A DNA stretch of 47,872 nucleotides from an uncultured Planctomycetales bacterium (GCA_947305735.1 CAMZEO010000006.1:1-47872), one strand, 5' to 3'. Counted from the stretch's first letter, positions 8,983 through 18,069 are shown. The notes: generated by a model not told the origin, from the sequence alone. Numbers and translations: made by a program.

Positions 8983-9011
8983 CTTCCGTAAAAACCGCTA
9001 TTCCATCCAAA

Positions 9012-9491
9012 TCAACCGCGAACGTCGACTTTAAACAACGGGGTTCCGTACTCCACCATGTCGCCGTTTTTCACGAGAACTTCGGCGATCTTGCCCGAAA
9101 GCTCCGCCTGAACTTCGTTAAAAACCTTCATCGCCTCGATAATGCAAACGGTCTTTTCAGGCGAAACGACGTCGCCGACTTTAACGAAAGGCGGCTTGTT
9201 CGTTTGAGGACTCGCGTAAAACGTCCCGACCATCGGCGAAGCGATCGTCTTAATGAACGCCGAATCGTCGGACGCGGGCTCGGAGGAAGGCGCCGGAACT
9301 TCGGAGACCGGCGCGACGGGAGCCGCAGGCGCCGACGTCGCGACGTTCCCCGAACTTGGAACGCCGCGCGTCAATTTCAAACGCCGACCGTTGTTTTCAA
9401 GATCGAGCTCACATACGCCGTTGTCCTTCATAAGTTCGACAAGACTGCGAATTCCGTCAAGGTCAAATACGTCGACGCTATTTTGAGACAT
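9012..9491 (-). CDS. accB: Biotin carboxyl carrier protein of acetyl-CoA carboxylase
   Basis: Carries the biotin that shuttles CO2 between biotin carboxylase and carboxyltransferase. The 159-residue protein has an N-terminal helical part, a Pro/Ala-rich linker (about residues 50-75) and a biotinyl domain ending the chain. The biotinylated lysine is K122 in EAMKVFNEV. The thumb segment typical of AccB (ASPMVGTFYASP) is present. GGGGAG precedes the ATG by 7 bases. It is followed at 29 bp by accC; the carboxyltransferase genes are not in the window. Confidence 0.97.
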   Translation of the reverse strand: MSQNSVDVFDLDGIRSLVELMKDNGVCELDLENNGRRLKLTRGVPSSGNVATSAPAAPVAPVSEVPAPSSEPASDDSAFIKTIASPMVGTFYASPQTNKPPFVKVGDVVSPEKTVCIIEAMKVFNEVQAELSGKIAEVLVKNGDMVEYGTPLFKVDVRG

Positions 9492-9554
9492 GGAAGTCTC
9501 CCCGCTTTCTCTAATTGGTGATAAGGCTGTCCGAAATCGGCAAACGGCGCCGAC

Positions 9555-10481
9555 TCATTTCCGTCTCGCGTGAATAAACCGGTCGACGCGCGCGAAATCG
9601 CGACGAATTTCCACGTCAATCCAGCGCCCGTCGGCTTTCATCTCGTCGGCGACAAGACCGACGGTCGTCGGACTCAATTCCATAAACAATCCGCCTCCGC
9701 TTTTAAGACGATCGGGCGCCTGGCGCGCGAGCCGAACGGGTAATTCCGCCCCAGTCGGACCTCCAAGCAAAGCCAGTTTCGGCTCGAAATTCTTTACGCT
9801 CGGCTCTAAATCGTCGTACTCCGACTCGGAAACGTAAGGGGGATTCGAGGCGATTATATCAAATCGCCTTTCCTCTGGCAAGTCCAACGGAACGGAATCC
9901 AGCAGGTTCCCTTCAAGAAACTCGATTTTATCGGCGACCTTGTGTTTTTCGGCGTTCTTTTTCGCGACGTCCAAGGCGGACGCGGAAACGTCGATCGCGA
10001 CGAGACGCGATTTCGCGACGTATTTGGCGAGCGCGACCGCGATGCAACCGCTCCCGACGCCGACGTCGCAAATCGACCAAACTCGGCGCTCGAGCGACTC
10101 GTCGTCCGACTCTGCGGAAGCGGTTTTATCGGCTTTTTTAATGTGTTCGATCGTTTCCAAAACCAACTGTTCCGTTTCCGGACGGGGAATCAACACGTTC
10201 AGATCGACGGTAAAATCAAGGGAATAGAACTCTTTTTTCCCGACAAGATAGGCGACCGGTTCGCCAAGACTTCGACGACGAACAAGATCGCGAAACTGGG
10301 AGCGAACGCTCTCGTCCGGCTTTTCGTCGTAACGAACAAAAAGATCGACGCGCGTCGTTTTTAACGCGAACGCGAGCAGGACTTCGGCGTCCAGGCGCGG
10401 CGAATCGATCCCTTTCTTGCTAAAAAAGGAGGTCGTCCACTCCAAAAGGTTCTTAATCGACCATTCTTCCGCTTGCGACAT
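9555..10481 (-). CDS. prmC: Release factor glutamine methyltransferase
   Basis: N5-methylates the glutamine of the GGQ motif in release factors, using S-adenosylmethionine. The 308-residue product has the helical N-terminal domain, the region LIPRPETE typical of PrmC, an AdoMet loop (DVGVGSGCIAVALAK), and the catalytic NPPY in ASNPPYVSESEYDDL. A GAGG ribosome-binding site precedes the ATG. It lies 49 bp downstream of prfA, its substrate's gene, and 63 bp upstream of accB, so the four genes probably form one operon. Confidence 0.96.
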   Translation of the reverse strand: MSQAEEWSIKNLLEWTTSFFSKKGIDSPRLDAEVLLAFALKTTRVDLFVRYDEKPDESVRSQFRDLVRRRSLGEPVAYLVGKKEFYSLDFTVDLNVLIPRPETEQLVLETIEHIKKADKTASAESDDESLERRVWSICDVGVGSGCIAVALAKYVAKSRLVAIDVSASALDVAKKNAEKHKVADKIEFLEGNLLDSVPLDLPEERRFDIIASNPPYVSESEYDDLEPSVKNFEPKLALLGGPTGAELPVRLARQAPDRLKSGGGLFMELSPTTVGLVADEMKADGRWIDVEIRRDFARVDRFIHARRK

Positions 10482-10530
10482 GACGTCCTCGATCCCGCTA
10501 TGAAGGATTCTATCAATTCATTCGATCGAC

Positions 10531-11604
10531 TCATTCGATCGTTCCGAAAGAGCTTCGCAATTCCTGACGCTCGTAATCAAGCAACGCGTCGACGACGGGA
10601 GAAAGGTCGCCCGCCAAAATGACGTCGAGCTTGTACAGCGTCAAGCCGATTCGGTGGTCGGTGACGCGATTTTCCGGGAAATTGTAAGTGCGGATTCGTT
10701 CGCTTCGATCGCCGCTGCCCAATTTGCTCATGCGTTCCTGGGAACGTTTCGCCTGTTCCTGAGAACGTTTGAGTTCGTACAGGCGCGTTTTCAAAACGCG
10801 AAGAGCTTTCGCGAGATTCTTAATCTGGCTCTTTTCGTCCTGGCAGCTGACGACCAAACCCGTTTCGTAGTGAGTGAGCCGAATCGCGGACGCCGTTTTG
10901 TTGACGTGTTGTCCGCCGGGACCGCTCGCGCAGAATCGATCGATTCGATAATCGCTCTCTTTGAGTTCGATCTCGACGTCTTCAGGCTCCGCCATGACCG
11001 CGACGGTCGCCGCCGACGTGTGAATTCTGCCTTTCGCTTCCGTTTCCGGCACGCGCTGAACGCGATGTCCGCCGCTCTCGAATTGCAATTCGCGATAGCA
11101 CCCTTCGCCGTCGACGCCAAGCGTGATTTCTTTGAAACCGCCCATTTCCGAGGCGCTCATCGACATTATCTCGACCTTCCAGCGCTTCGACTCGCAGTAA
11201 TGGCGGTACATCTCAAAAAGATCGCGCGCGAAGAGCGCCGCTTCCTCGCCCCCCGTGCCCGCGTGAATTTCCATAATGCAACGCGAGCGGTTCGCGTCTT
11301 CCCCGCCGATCGTCATGTCGAGAAGTTCGTTCCAATGTTGCTCGCGTTCTTCGCGCAGATCGGGCAATTCCGCCTCGGCGAGTTCGCGCATCTCCGGATC
11401 GTCGCCTTCGAGCAGGTTCTTGGCCTCTTCAATCTCTTCGTTCAGCTTTTTAAACCGACGATATTTCACGCATAACTTCGCCAACGAGCCATGTTCGCGC
11501 GCGACCGCCGCCAACCGATTGGAATCGGCGAGGATCTCGGGATCGTTCATTTGACGCTCAAGTTCTTCGAAACGAGCCAGTTTTTCGTCTAGTAGCTTAC
11601 GCAT
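10531..11604 (-). CDS. prfA: Peptide chain release factor 1
   Basis: Reads UAA and UAG stop codons and triggers release of the finished protein. The 357-residue product has the GGQ motif at residues 230-232 ([16 protein letters not shown]). It also has the release-factor-1 specificity motif PxT, here PET at 186-188 in [14 protein letters not shown]. That motif and the conserved THYETGLVV segment separate it from RF2. The next gene downstream, prmC, modifies the GGQ glutamine. A terminator separates it from the upstream rpmE, so it should have its own promoter in the 80-bp gap, which I could not place. Confidence 0.97.
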   Translation of the reverse strand: MRKLLDEKLARFEELERQMNDPEILADSNRLAAVAREHGSLAKLCVKYRRFKKLNEEIEEAKNLLEGDDPEMRELAEAELPDLREEREQHWNELLDMTIGGEDANRSRCIMEIHAGTGGEEAALFARDLFEMYRHYCESKRWKVEIMSMSASEMGGFKEITLGVDGEGCYRELQFESGGHRVQRVPETEAKGRIHTSAATVAVMAEPEDVEIELKESDYRIDRFCASGPGGQHVNKTASAIRLTHYETGLVVSCQDEKSQIKNLAKALRVLKTRLYELKRSQEQAKRSQERMSKLGSGDRSERIRTYNFPENRVTDHRIGLTLYKLDVILAGDLSPVVDALLDYERQELRSSFGTIE

Positions 11605-11687
11605 GGATATTCTCGCGGCAAAACAATGAAACGATCAGGCGAAAACGGAAGTCTCCGACAAAAGACCCGACCTGCAAGACAATAACG

Positions 11688-11727
11688 AAAAAAAGCGGCT
11701 CCCCAGGACATGCCTAAGAATCCGCTT
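11688..11727 (-). terminator. Terminator after rpmE
   Basis: On the minus strand AAGCGG...CCGCTT pair, the stem continues inward with one mismatch to about 15 bp closing a CATGT loop, and a run of T follows. It separates rpmE from prfA. Confidence 0.75.
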
Positions 11728-11791
11728 GTAATTCAGCGTCGCCCGACGCGCGGGAAAAGCCCGAAGGCTCCCGGAGTTCGCAGACTTCGAA

Positions 11792-12007
11792 TCAGGCCTT
11801 CTTGCCGTATTTGCCGCCAAACTTATTCTTGAACTTTTCGATACGCCCGGCGGTGTCGACGAACTTGACGCGACCGGTGTAAAAAGGATGGCACACGTTG
11901 CAAATATCGACTTTAAGCTCCGGCTTCGTGCTGCGCGTCATGAACGTGTTGCCGCAACCGCAGGTAACTTTGGTTTCCATGTACTTCGGATGAATATTCT
12001 CTTTCAT
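11792..12007 (-). CDS. rpmE: Ribosomal protein bL31, zinc-binding form
   Basis: A 71-residue large-subunit protein that bridges the two ribosomal subunits. It starts MKENIHPKY and has the zinc-binding cysteines C16, C18, C37 and C40 (CGC ... CNVC), so it is the zinc-containing type, not the zinc-free paralogue. HPFYTG is the family signature. GGAG lies upstream of the ATG. It is a single-gene unit: a near-consensus promoter lies about 190 bp upstream, giving an unusually long leader, and a strong terminator follows. Confidence 0.97.
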   Translation of the reverse strand: MKENIHPKYMETKVTCGCGNTFMTRSTKPELKVDICNVCHPFYTGRVKFVDTAGRIEKFKNKFGGKYGKKA

Positions 12008-12192
12008 CGGACAATCTCCACATTTGTGACGGTGAAGACGCTCGCCCTTACGCCGCTCTCATGCGGCTCGCGCGGAAGCGTCGCGCTTGAAACGCGCGTT
12101 CCATAAGGCGCAAACGACGACAAACGTCGGTGTTTTGGGTGTTTTCCGTGAGGACGCGACGACGCGGCGCCGAGCGACCAGTCGTCAATCGT
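12008..12192 (-). promoter_or_regulatory. Long structured leader of rpmE
   Basis: The predicted 5' untranslated region can form several small hairpins, for example CGACG/CGTCG near 12114-12128 and GCCGC/GCGGC near 12052-12067. In other bacteria the bL31 leader is a binding site for autoregulation, so such a role is plausible here but not shown. Confidence 0.4.
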
Positions 12193-12198
12193 CGCGTC

Positions 12199-12226
12199 AT
12201 TATAACCTTTTTTTTCACGTTGGCAA
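12199..12226 (-). promoter_or_regulatory. Near-consensus promoter for rpmE
   Basis: On the minus strand TTGCCA (12226-12221) and TATAAT (12204-12199) are 16 bp apart. The predicted start is about 185 nt before the rpmE ATG. Confidence 0.7.
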
Positions 12227-12297
12227 GGGGAGAATGCAAAAATTCCACGCTTTACCGGAGCCGCAAAACGCGTCGCGTCGTTTAACCGATTTCTCGA

Positions 12298-13098
12298 TCA
12301 CAAGTCAAGGACGTCGAACATGTCGTACAATTTGCCGGGCTTGCTTCGAACCAGGAATTTCGCCGCCTGCAAAGCGCCCGCCGCGTAGCTGTCGCGACTC
12401 GACGACTTGACGGTCAACTCGAGCGTTTCGCCCAGCATTCCGAAGAGAATCGTATGTTGTCCGGGATCGTCGCCTGTTCGAATCGCGTGATAAGCGATTT
12501 CGTCGTGAGGACGAGGACCGACGACGCCCTCGCGCCCGCAACGGAACGCGTCGATTCCCATCTCTTTGGCGACGAGAGCGCCAAATTTGAGCGCGGTTCC
12601 GCTGGGCGCGTCGACCTTATAACGGTGATGCCGTTCGATAATCTCGACGTCCGCGTCGGAATCCTTCAACGCGCGCGCCGCGATCTGCGAAAGTTTCATC
12701 GTCAAATTGACGGCCGGACTCATGCTCGGCGAACGGAGAACCGGCAGAGTTTTCGCGGCTTCTTCGAGTTTGGCGACTTGCTCGTCGGAAATGCCCGTCG
12801 AGCAGTAAATTAACGGGATATTCCGACTCGTGCAGAGCGTCAAGACGGCGTCGAACGCGCGCGCCGAGGAAAAGTCGATCAAGACGTCCGGCTGAACGTC
12901 GTTCGGTAATTCCGACGTCAACGCGACGCCGATCGCGCCGACTCCGGCGTGTTCGCCCGCGTCCTTGCCGACTGAGGGACAATCGGGCGCGTCCAGAGCC
13001 GCGACAATTTGGAAATCAGAATCGGCGACCGAGCGAGCGACAAGCGTCTTTCCCATCTTGCCGGCGGCGCCAAATAACGCTGTTTTAATCATTTGCAT
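12298..13098 (-). CDS. dapB: 4-hydroxy-tetrahydrodipicolinate reductase
   Basis: NAD(P)H-dependent step of the lysine/diaminopimelate pathway. The 266-residue product has the N-terminal nucleotide-binding loop (LFGAAGKMGKTL), the central DVLIDFSS and STGIS segments, and the substrate-binding signature EIIERHHRYKVDAPSGTALK. The length is normal. AAAGGA precedes the first ATG at 13098, so I keep that start over the ATG two codons later. Diaminopimelate supports both lysine and peptidoglycan, which fits the modern view that planctomycetes do make peptidoglycan. The gene lies alone between a LysR gene and rpmE. Confidence 0.97.
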   Translation of the reverse strand: MQMIKTALFGAAGKMGKTLVARSVADSDFQIVAALDAPDCPSVGKDAGEHAGVGAIGVALTSELPNDVQPDVLIDFSSARAFDAVLTLCTSRNIPLIYCSTGISDEQVAKLEEAAKTLPVLRSPSMSPAVNLTMKLSQIAARALKDSDADVEIIERHHRYKVDAPSGTALKFGALVAKEMGIDAFRCGREGVVGPRPHDEIAYHAIRTGDDPGQHTILFGMLGETLELTVKSSSRDSYAAGALQAAKFLVRSKPGKLYDMFDVLDL

Positions 13099-13164
13099 GG
13101 AGTCCTTTGCGTAATAGCGAATCCGTCCCTTAAATAACGCGTAATCGAAAGCGCGTCTCGTTTT

Positions 13165-14151
13165 CTAAGTCGCGTCGCGCTTCTTCTCTTGTGAATCGAT
13201 TGTCGAGGAACCTGTTTTTAAGCCGTCGGTTTCCTCCTCGCAAACGTCGGAACCGGCGGCGTTCGATTTTACCAACGCTCCGCCGAGCATTTCGATAAAC
13301 CTCGTCATAGCGGCGGTAAAAATTTTACGACGACGATAGATAACGCCGATAGGCCGCGATATTTTTGGAGCTTCGAGAGGTATCGCCGACAATTTTTTGG
13401 CCGCGAGATCGTCAAGCGCCGACGGAGCGGGCAAAATAGAGACGCCCATCCCGACTTCGATCGCCTGTTTGATCGTTTCAATATTGTCGAATTCGGTGAC
13501 GACGTTCACGCGGACGTTGTGTTGACGCATATATTTGTCCGTTTCGCGCCGTATCGGCAAATCATGATCGAAGGCGACGTAATCGAAACCTTCGAGCCTT
13601 TCGATCGGAATCGAGCGCTCCTTGGACAACGGATGTTTGTAAGGAGTGACGACGATCATCTCCTCGGAACGCAACGGGATGACGTTAAGTTCCGACGAAG
13701 CAGTCGGATAAGAAACGACTCCGACGTCCGCTTCCGAATCCAGCACCGCCTGATAAACTTTGTCGGGATGAAGAAACTCAAGCCTGATCTTCGTTTTCGG
13801 CTCCTCGGTCATAAAGTCGCGCATGCACTTGCTCATGTCGTGCAAGCCGACCGAATAAATCGCGGCGACGCGAATCGTCGCGTTTCCCTGCGTTTTCGAC
13901 GCTTGAACGCGAGAAACGACCGATTCGTAAGTTTCCAATATCTCGTGAAAACCTTCGTAACAAATTTTCCCCTCGGGGGTGAGCGCGAAAGGACGCTTCG
14001 AACGATCGATAAGCAAAACGCCGAGACGTTGTTCCAAACGGTGAATCGATTGAGTCGCCGCCGACTGACTGACGTTGTTGGCTTCGGCGCCGCGAGAAAA
14101 ACTCTGATAGTGAACGACGTCGCAAAAAATCCTAAACGTTTCCGTGTTCAT
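13165..14151 (-). CDS. LysR-family transcriptional regulator
   Basis: A 328-residue regulator. The N-terminal winged helix-turn-helix (residues 1-60: FRIFCDVVHYQSFSRGAEANNVSQSAATQSIHRLE-type order, LGVLLIDR) is standard for the family. The C-terminal part has a periplasmic-binding-protein-like effector domain (EADVGVVSYP, VSILPAPSA). It is divergent from the cytochrome-nadB pair across a 349-bp gap, the usual place for a LysR target. The effector cannot be told from sequence; the C-terminal 35 residues are an extra polar tail. Confidence 0.9.
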   Translation of the reverse strand: MNTETFRIFCDVVHYQSFSRGAEANNVSQSAATQSIHRLEQRLGVLLIDRSKRPFALTPEGKICYEGFHEILETYESVVSRVQASKTQGNATIRVAAIYSVGLHDMSKCMRDFMTEEPKTKIRLEFLHPDKVYQAVLDSEADVGVVSYPTASSELNVIPLRSEEMIVVTPYKHPLSKERSIPIERLEGFDYVAFDHDLPIRRETDKYMRQHNVRVNVVTEFDNIETIKQAIEVGMGVSILPAPSALDDLAAKKLSAIPLEAPKISRPIGVIYRRRKIFTAAMTRFIEMLGGALVKSNAAGSDVCEEETDGLKTGSSTIDSQEKKRDAT

Positions 14152-14500
14152 TCGAGCTATACTTCCTTGCGTCTAAAGGACGCGCGACTTCGTTATATAT
14201 TATTATTTCTGTTTAATACGACTTTCTCGTCTATGAGATTATCTTATCACTAAATCGGAGTCGTTCAAGGGAAATATGGAAACGTTTTGTTTTTTTTGGC
14301 GTTCCAGTCGTTGACCGCGCGACAAACGCCCCCGCCGGACGCGGAAACAAGCGATAATTTGTCTACGCCTACTTTATGCGCCAATGAAACGCGTTATACT
14401 CTAGGAAATTCGGTCGCGACAGACGGGAAACGAACGTCGGCGAAGAACGATTCTCCGGCGGCGTTTGACCGAAATCACACGATTATTAGGAGAATTCAAT
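14152..14500. other. Divergent control region, LysR gene / cytochrome gene
   Basis: About 350 bp between divergent starts. The part next to the LysR gene is A/T-rich. A TATACT -10-like box at 14395-14400 faces the cytochrome gene but has no good -35, which would fit an activator-dependent promoter. I could not pick out one clear T-N11-A LysR site. Confidence 0.45.
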
Positions 14501-15325
14501 ATGGATAAACTGAATCGACGCGACGCGTTGCGTTTGGTCGGCGTCGGCATGGGAACAATATTCGCTTACGGAGCCGCGCGCGAAACGAACGCCGACGACG
14601 CTACCGCCTCGCCGGCGAAGGTCGAAGGAGCGGACGCGTGGAAATACGCGCTCGTCGATCCGGACAAAGTCGCGAAAGACGCTTATGAACAGTATCCCGT
14701 CGGACGATGCATGCATACGACGTTTATGGCGATCGTCAAGAACGTCGGCGAAGCGCTCGCCGCGTTCGATCCTCTCGCGAGCGCCGCCATGTTGAATTTT
14801 CCTTTCCACATGATGAAATACGGCGATTCCGGCGCGAACGGCTGGGGTTCTCTCTGCGGCTCGCTCAACGGGGCGATGGCCGCCGTCGCCCTTTTCTGCG
14901 CCGACTCGGCAAAACGCAAGGCGATTCTTGACGAACTCGGGAACTACTACGAAAGAACGATGCTCCCGATCTTCAAACCCGAAGGCGGCGAAGAAACGCC
15001 GCGATCGATTTCCAATTCCATTCTTTGCCACGTTTCCAGCGGCAAGTGGATTTCCGTCGCCAAAGTTCGCTCCGACTCGCCCGAACGAACGGAACGTTGT
15101 TCGCGTCTGTCTGCGGACGTGGCGAAAAAGACGGCGGAACTTCTCAATTTATACCTGTCAAGCGACGTTTCCGACGAGGCGAAGGCGGCGATTTTAACCA
15201 GGCGTCCGGAACCCGTCGCGACTTGCGTCAAGTGTCACAACAAGGGCGGCGAAACGTCCGACGTTATCGGCAAAATGACCTGCAACGAATGCCACCCCGA
15301 AAAATCCGTCGATCATCATCAATAA
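14501..15325 (+). CDS. Split-Soret-type dihaem cytochrome c, exported
   Basis: A 274-residue protein. The N-terminus NRRDALRL followed by a hydrophobic stretch looks like a Tat signal, so export folded is possible. Residues 60-200 carry scattered cysteines (C70, C119, C133, C176, C200) in the C_GCAxxG_C_C-type pattern of split-Soret cytochromes. Two c-type haem sites end the chain: CVKCH (242-246) and CNECH (261-265). Split-Soret cytochromes are dimeric electron carriers known from sulfate reducers. I start at 14501 because AGGAG lies just upstream; the track start at 14465 has none. It is 47 bp before nadB. Confidence 0.75.
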   Translation: MDKLNRRDALRLVGVGMGTIFAYGAARETNADDATASPAKVEGADAWKYALVDPDKVAKDAYEQYPVGRCMHTTFMAIVKNVGEALAAFDPLASAAMLNFPFHMMKYGDSGANGWGSLCGSLNGAMAAVALFCADSAKRKAILDELGNYYERTMLPIFKPEGGEETPRSISNSILCHVSSGKWISVAKVRSDSPERTERCSRLSADVAKKTAELLNLYLSSDVSDEAKAAILTRRPEPVATCVKCHNKGGETSDVIGKMTCNECHPEKSVDHHQ

Positions 15326-15372
15326 TCGGGGCTCCGGTCGACACGGTTGAATCAGTTTAAGGACGACCAAGT

Positions 15373-17022
15373 ATGTCAAACGCAACGACGAATCGAGAAA
15401 TCCGCCTTCATGGGGTCCCGCGCTATCTGGCGCCGTTTCACGCGAAATTGCACCCTCACTTCTTCACCGACGTTTTGGTCATAGGAGGCGGTCTTGCCGG
15501 ATTGACGGCGGCGCTGTCGGTCGACCCGTCCCAGAAAGTTCTGGTCGTGTGCAAGGCGGGACTGTCTCAGTCGAACAGTCTCAAAGCGCAGGGAGGAATC
15601 GCGACCGTATGGGACGCGCCCGACGACAAATTTGAGAACCACGTCAAAGACACGCTGATCGCGGGCGGCGCGCTGTGCGACAAAGAAGTCGTCGAATTCA
15701 TTGTTTCCCGCGGTCCCGACGAGGTTAAAAAACTCATCGGGTACGGCGCGAAATTCGATCGCGACGACCAGGGCAACATTCAACTCGGTCGCGAAGGAGG
15801 GCACGACCATTTTCGCGTTCTTCACGCGAACGGAGACTCCACCGGCGCCGAAATCATGCGCGCGATTACCGAGGAAGTTAAAAGGCGTCCGAATATCCGA
15901 ATTTGGGAAGACGCGTTCGCGCTCGATCTGCTCACTTACGACGGATTCTGCCGCGGAGCCGTCGTCTTTTGGGAAAAGGAACGCGAAACGGAACTCGTCT
16001 GGGCGAAACAGACGATTCTCGCGAGCGGAGGTCTCGGACAGCTCTATAGAGAGACGACTAATCCAAGCGTGGCGTGCGGCGACGGCGTCGCGATGGCGTT
16101 TCGGGCCGGCGCGGTTTGTCGCGATCTTGAATTCATCCAGTTTCACCCGACCGTTCTGTACATCGCCGGCGGAAGCCGAAGTTTGATCACCGAGGCGATG
16201 CGAGGCGAAGGAGCCAGACTCGTCGACAAAAACGGCTATCGGTTCATGCGCGATTACGACGAACGCGGGGAACTTGCGCCGCGCGACGTCGTCAGCAGAT
16301 CGATCGTTCAACAGATGAAGAAAACCAATTCGCCGAACGTCTATCTCGACCTTTCGCACAAGGATCGCGACTGGATTCTCAAACGCTTCCCCGGCATCGC
16401 GAAAATCTGCGCGGAATTTGGCGTCGACGTCACTAAGGATCGCATTCCTGTTCGGCCGGGCGCGCACTACGCCATGGGCGGCGTTCTCGTCGATCGGCGC
16501 AGTCGGACGACGATCAAAGGACTTTGGGCGGCCGGCGAGGCGAGCAGCACCGGTCTTCACGGGGCGAATCGGCTCGCTTCGAACAGCCTGCTCGAGGCGT
16601 TGGTCTACGGCGAACAGGCAGGCCGCCTCGCGGGCGAAATCGCGACTCAAACGACGGACGAATATCACGCGCTTCCTCTTGAAAACCCTCCCCTCCCGAA
16701 CGCGGGAATCGACGCCGTCGACGTCGCCGACGTGCGCAACTCGCTCAAGTCGACGATGCAACGTCTCTGCGGAGTCGTCCGCGCTGAGGTTGGGCTCAAA
16801 GAGGCGCTTCACAGCATTGAAGCCTGGTCGAAACTGCTCTTCAATAAGCAATTTGAAACGGTCGAAGCGTGGGAGACGCAAAATATGCTCGTCGTCGCGC
16901 GACTCGTCGTCGAGGGCGCGCTTCAAAGAAACGAAACTCGCGGAAGTCACAACAGAAGCGATTGCGAGCCGTTCGATCCGAACGTTCCCGCCGCGCACTC
17001 GCTCTTTATCAACGAGCGATAA
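15373..17022 (+). CDS. nadB: L-aspartate oxidase
   Basis: Oxidises L-aspartate to iminoaspartate, the first step of NAD synthesis; it can pass electrons to oxygen or fumarate. The 549-residue product has the FAD-binding VLVIGGGLAGLTAAL, the KAQGGIA loop, LGREGGHDHFRVLHA (NadB type, where fumarate reductases differ), QFHPT, and the C-terminal FAD block GLHGANRLASNSLLEALV. AAGGAC precedes the ATG. It lies 47 bp after the cytochrome gene and may be co-transcribed. nadA and nadC are not in the window. Fumarate reductase flavoprotein is the alternative but fits less well. Confidence 0.92.
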   Translation: MSNATTNREIRLHGVPRYLAPFHAKLHPHFFTDVLVIGGGLAGLTAALSVDPSQKVLVVCKAGLSQSNSLKAQGGIATVWDAPDDKFENHVKDTLIAGGALCDKEVVEFIVSRGPDEVKKLIGYGAKFDRDDQGNIQLGREGGHDHFRVLHANGDSTGAEIMRAITEEVKRRPNIRIWEDAFALDLLTYDGFCRGAVVFWEKERETELVWAKQTILASGGLGQLYRETTNPSVACGDGVAMAFRAGAVCRDLEFIQFHPTVLYIAGGSRSLITEAMRGEGARLVDKNGYRFMRDYDERGELAPRDVVSRSIVQQMKKTNSPNVYLDLSHKDRDWILKRFPGIAKICAEFGVDVTKDRIPVRPGAHYAMGGVLVDRRSRTTIKGLWAAGEASSTGLHGANRLASNSLLEALVYGEQAGRLAGEIATQTTDEYHALPLENPPLPNAGIDAVDVADVRNSLKSTMQRLCGVVRAEVGLKEALHSIEAWSKLLFNKQFETVEAWETQNMLVVARLVVEGALQRNETRGSHNRSDCEPFDPNVPAAHSLFINER

Positions 17023-17379
17023 CTTCGACGCCGCGCGTCGCGACGCTTCGACGGAAGTCGACGTCGGGCGCGCGAGGCGTCAACTCGTTCTCAGATCCTC
17101 GGTAAACGCCGATTTGGCAATTCCCGCCGCTTGCGCGCGCAAAATAGCGACGCTTCTCAAAACGGCGTTTAAAACTGACGCGTCCCTTTTCCGCGCGGCG
17201 TCGGACGGCTCCGCCCGACGCAAAACGTCTCTCGAAATATCAATTGCGCAAATTTTAACGATTCTATAAATTATTCTCAACATAACGTTCTTATCAGACG
17301 ATATTCGATAGGAGAGGCGTCTCTTTAGAGGTTGAGACGTTTCTCCTCGATAGAGTTCATGCCGTTCAAAGGAATCACC
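17023..17379. other. Gap between nadB and lipoprotein gene
   Basis: About 360 bp. It holds a GC hairpin near 17198-17221 (GCGTCGG/CCGACGC, no T-run), a possible weak -10 (TATAAA, 17265-17270), and a long hairpin just before the lipoprotein gene, listed separately. Confidence 0.5.
17310..17347 (+). promoter_or_regulatory. 14-bp hairpin in the lipoprotein leader
   Basis: AGGAGAGGCGTCTC (17310-17323) and GAGACGTTTCTCCT (17334-17347) pair fully in RNA if two G-U pairs are allowed, around a 10-nt loop. No T-run follows. It ends 32 nt before the start codon, so it lies in the leader and may stabilise or regulate the message. Confidence 0.5.
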
Positions 17380-18069
17380 ATGACCCATTGCCGACGCTTA
17401 GTCTATACGTTCGCGACGACGACGCTTTTGTCGTTCGCGCTGTTTTCAGCGTCCGGGTGCGCCGGCGCGCTCCTTATGCCCTTCTACCTGATCAATGGAA
17501 CGGACGCGCCCGCCGTCTATAAAAACGAGATGAAGGAGATTCCAAAAGGGTCGAAAATCGTAGTCGTTTGCCGCTCTAATTTGAATCTTTACGGGTCGTC
17601 CAATCCTGACGCCGACCTTGCGCAAAGCGTGACATACGTCGTGTCGACGGAAATGAAAGACAAAAAAAAGAAGAATATCCAATGGATTCCGTATTCGGAA
17701 GCGGAAGACCAATTTGACGAAGAAGAACTCAATTCACTGAGTTTTGAAAAGATCGGGCATAAGCTGAAGGCGGATTACGTCATCGGCGTCGAGATCGATT
17801 CGTTTGAAATCCACCACTCGACCCAGTTCTATCAGGGCAACGCCAAAGTTCTCGTTCGCATGGTTCGCGTCCGGGACGGCGAAACGATCGTTCGGGAATC
17901 GATGCCGAACTATGTCTACCCCGCCAATCCCGTGCCGAGTTCAGACTACGACGAAATAGAATTTCAGAAGATCTACACCGTCCGTCTGGCAAGAAATATC
18001 GCCAAGCTGTTTTGCCCGCACGACCCGCACTCGGAATACGCCACCGACGCGGATTTCGCGCGGAAATAA
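17380..18069 (+). CDS. Predicted lipoprotein of unknown function
   Basis: A 229-residue protein with a lipoprotein signal ending in SASGC (Cys near residue 25). I start at 17380, where AAAGGA is well spaced, not at the TTG of the track ORF (17332). The mature part includes IVVVCRSNLNLYG, a Lys-rich turn (KDKKKK), LKADYVIGVEIDSFEIHHS and GNAKVLVRMVRVRDGETIV. That order of strands, a helix and the DYVIGVEID strand recalls the CsgG/LpoB-like lipoprotein fold, as in the lipoprotein at 5033-5584, but direct identity is low. A strong hairpin terminator follows. Confidence 0.75.
   Translation: MTHCRRLVYTFATTTLLSFALFSASGCAGALLMPFYLINGTDAPAVYKNEMKEIPKGSKIVVVCRSNLNLYGSSNPDADLAQSVTYVVSTEMKDKKKKNIQWIPYSEAEDQFDEEELNSLSFEKIGHKLKADYVIGVEIDSFEIHHSTQFYQGNAKVLVRMVRVRDGETIVRESMPNYVYPANPVPSSDYDEIEFQKIYTVRLARNIAKLFCPHDPHSEYATDADFARK

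Noticed and set aside
15376-16998. 540-codon open frame antisense to nadB
   Set aside because: nadB is clearly real, and this frame has only Arg/Asp-rich, motif-free sequence.
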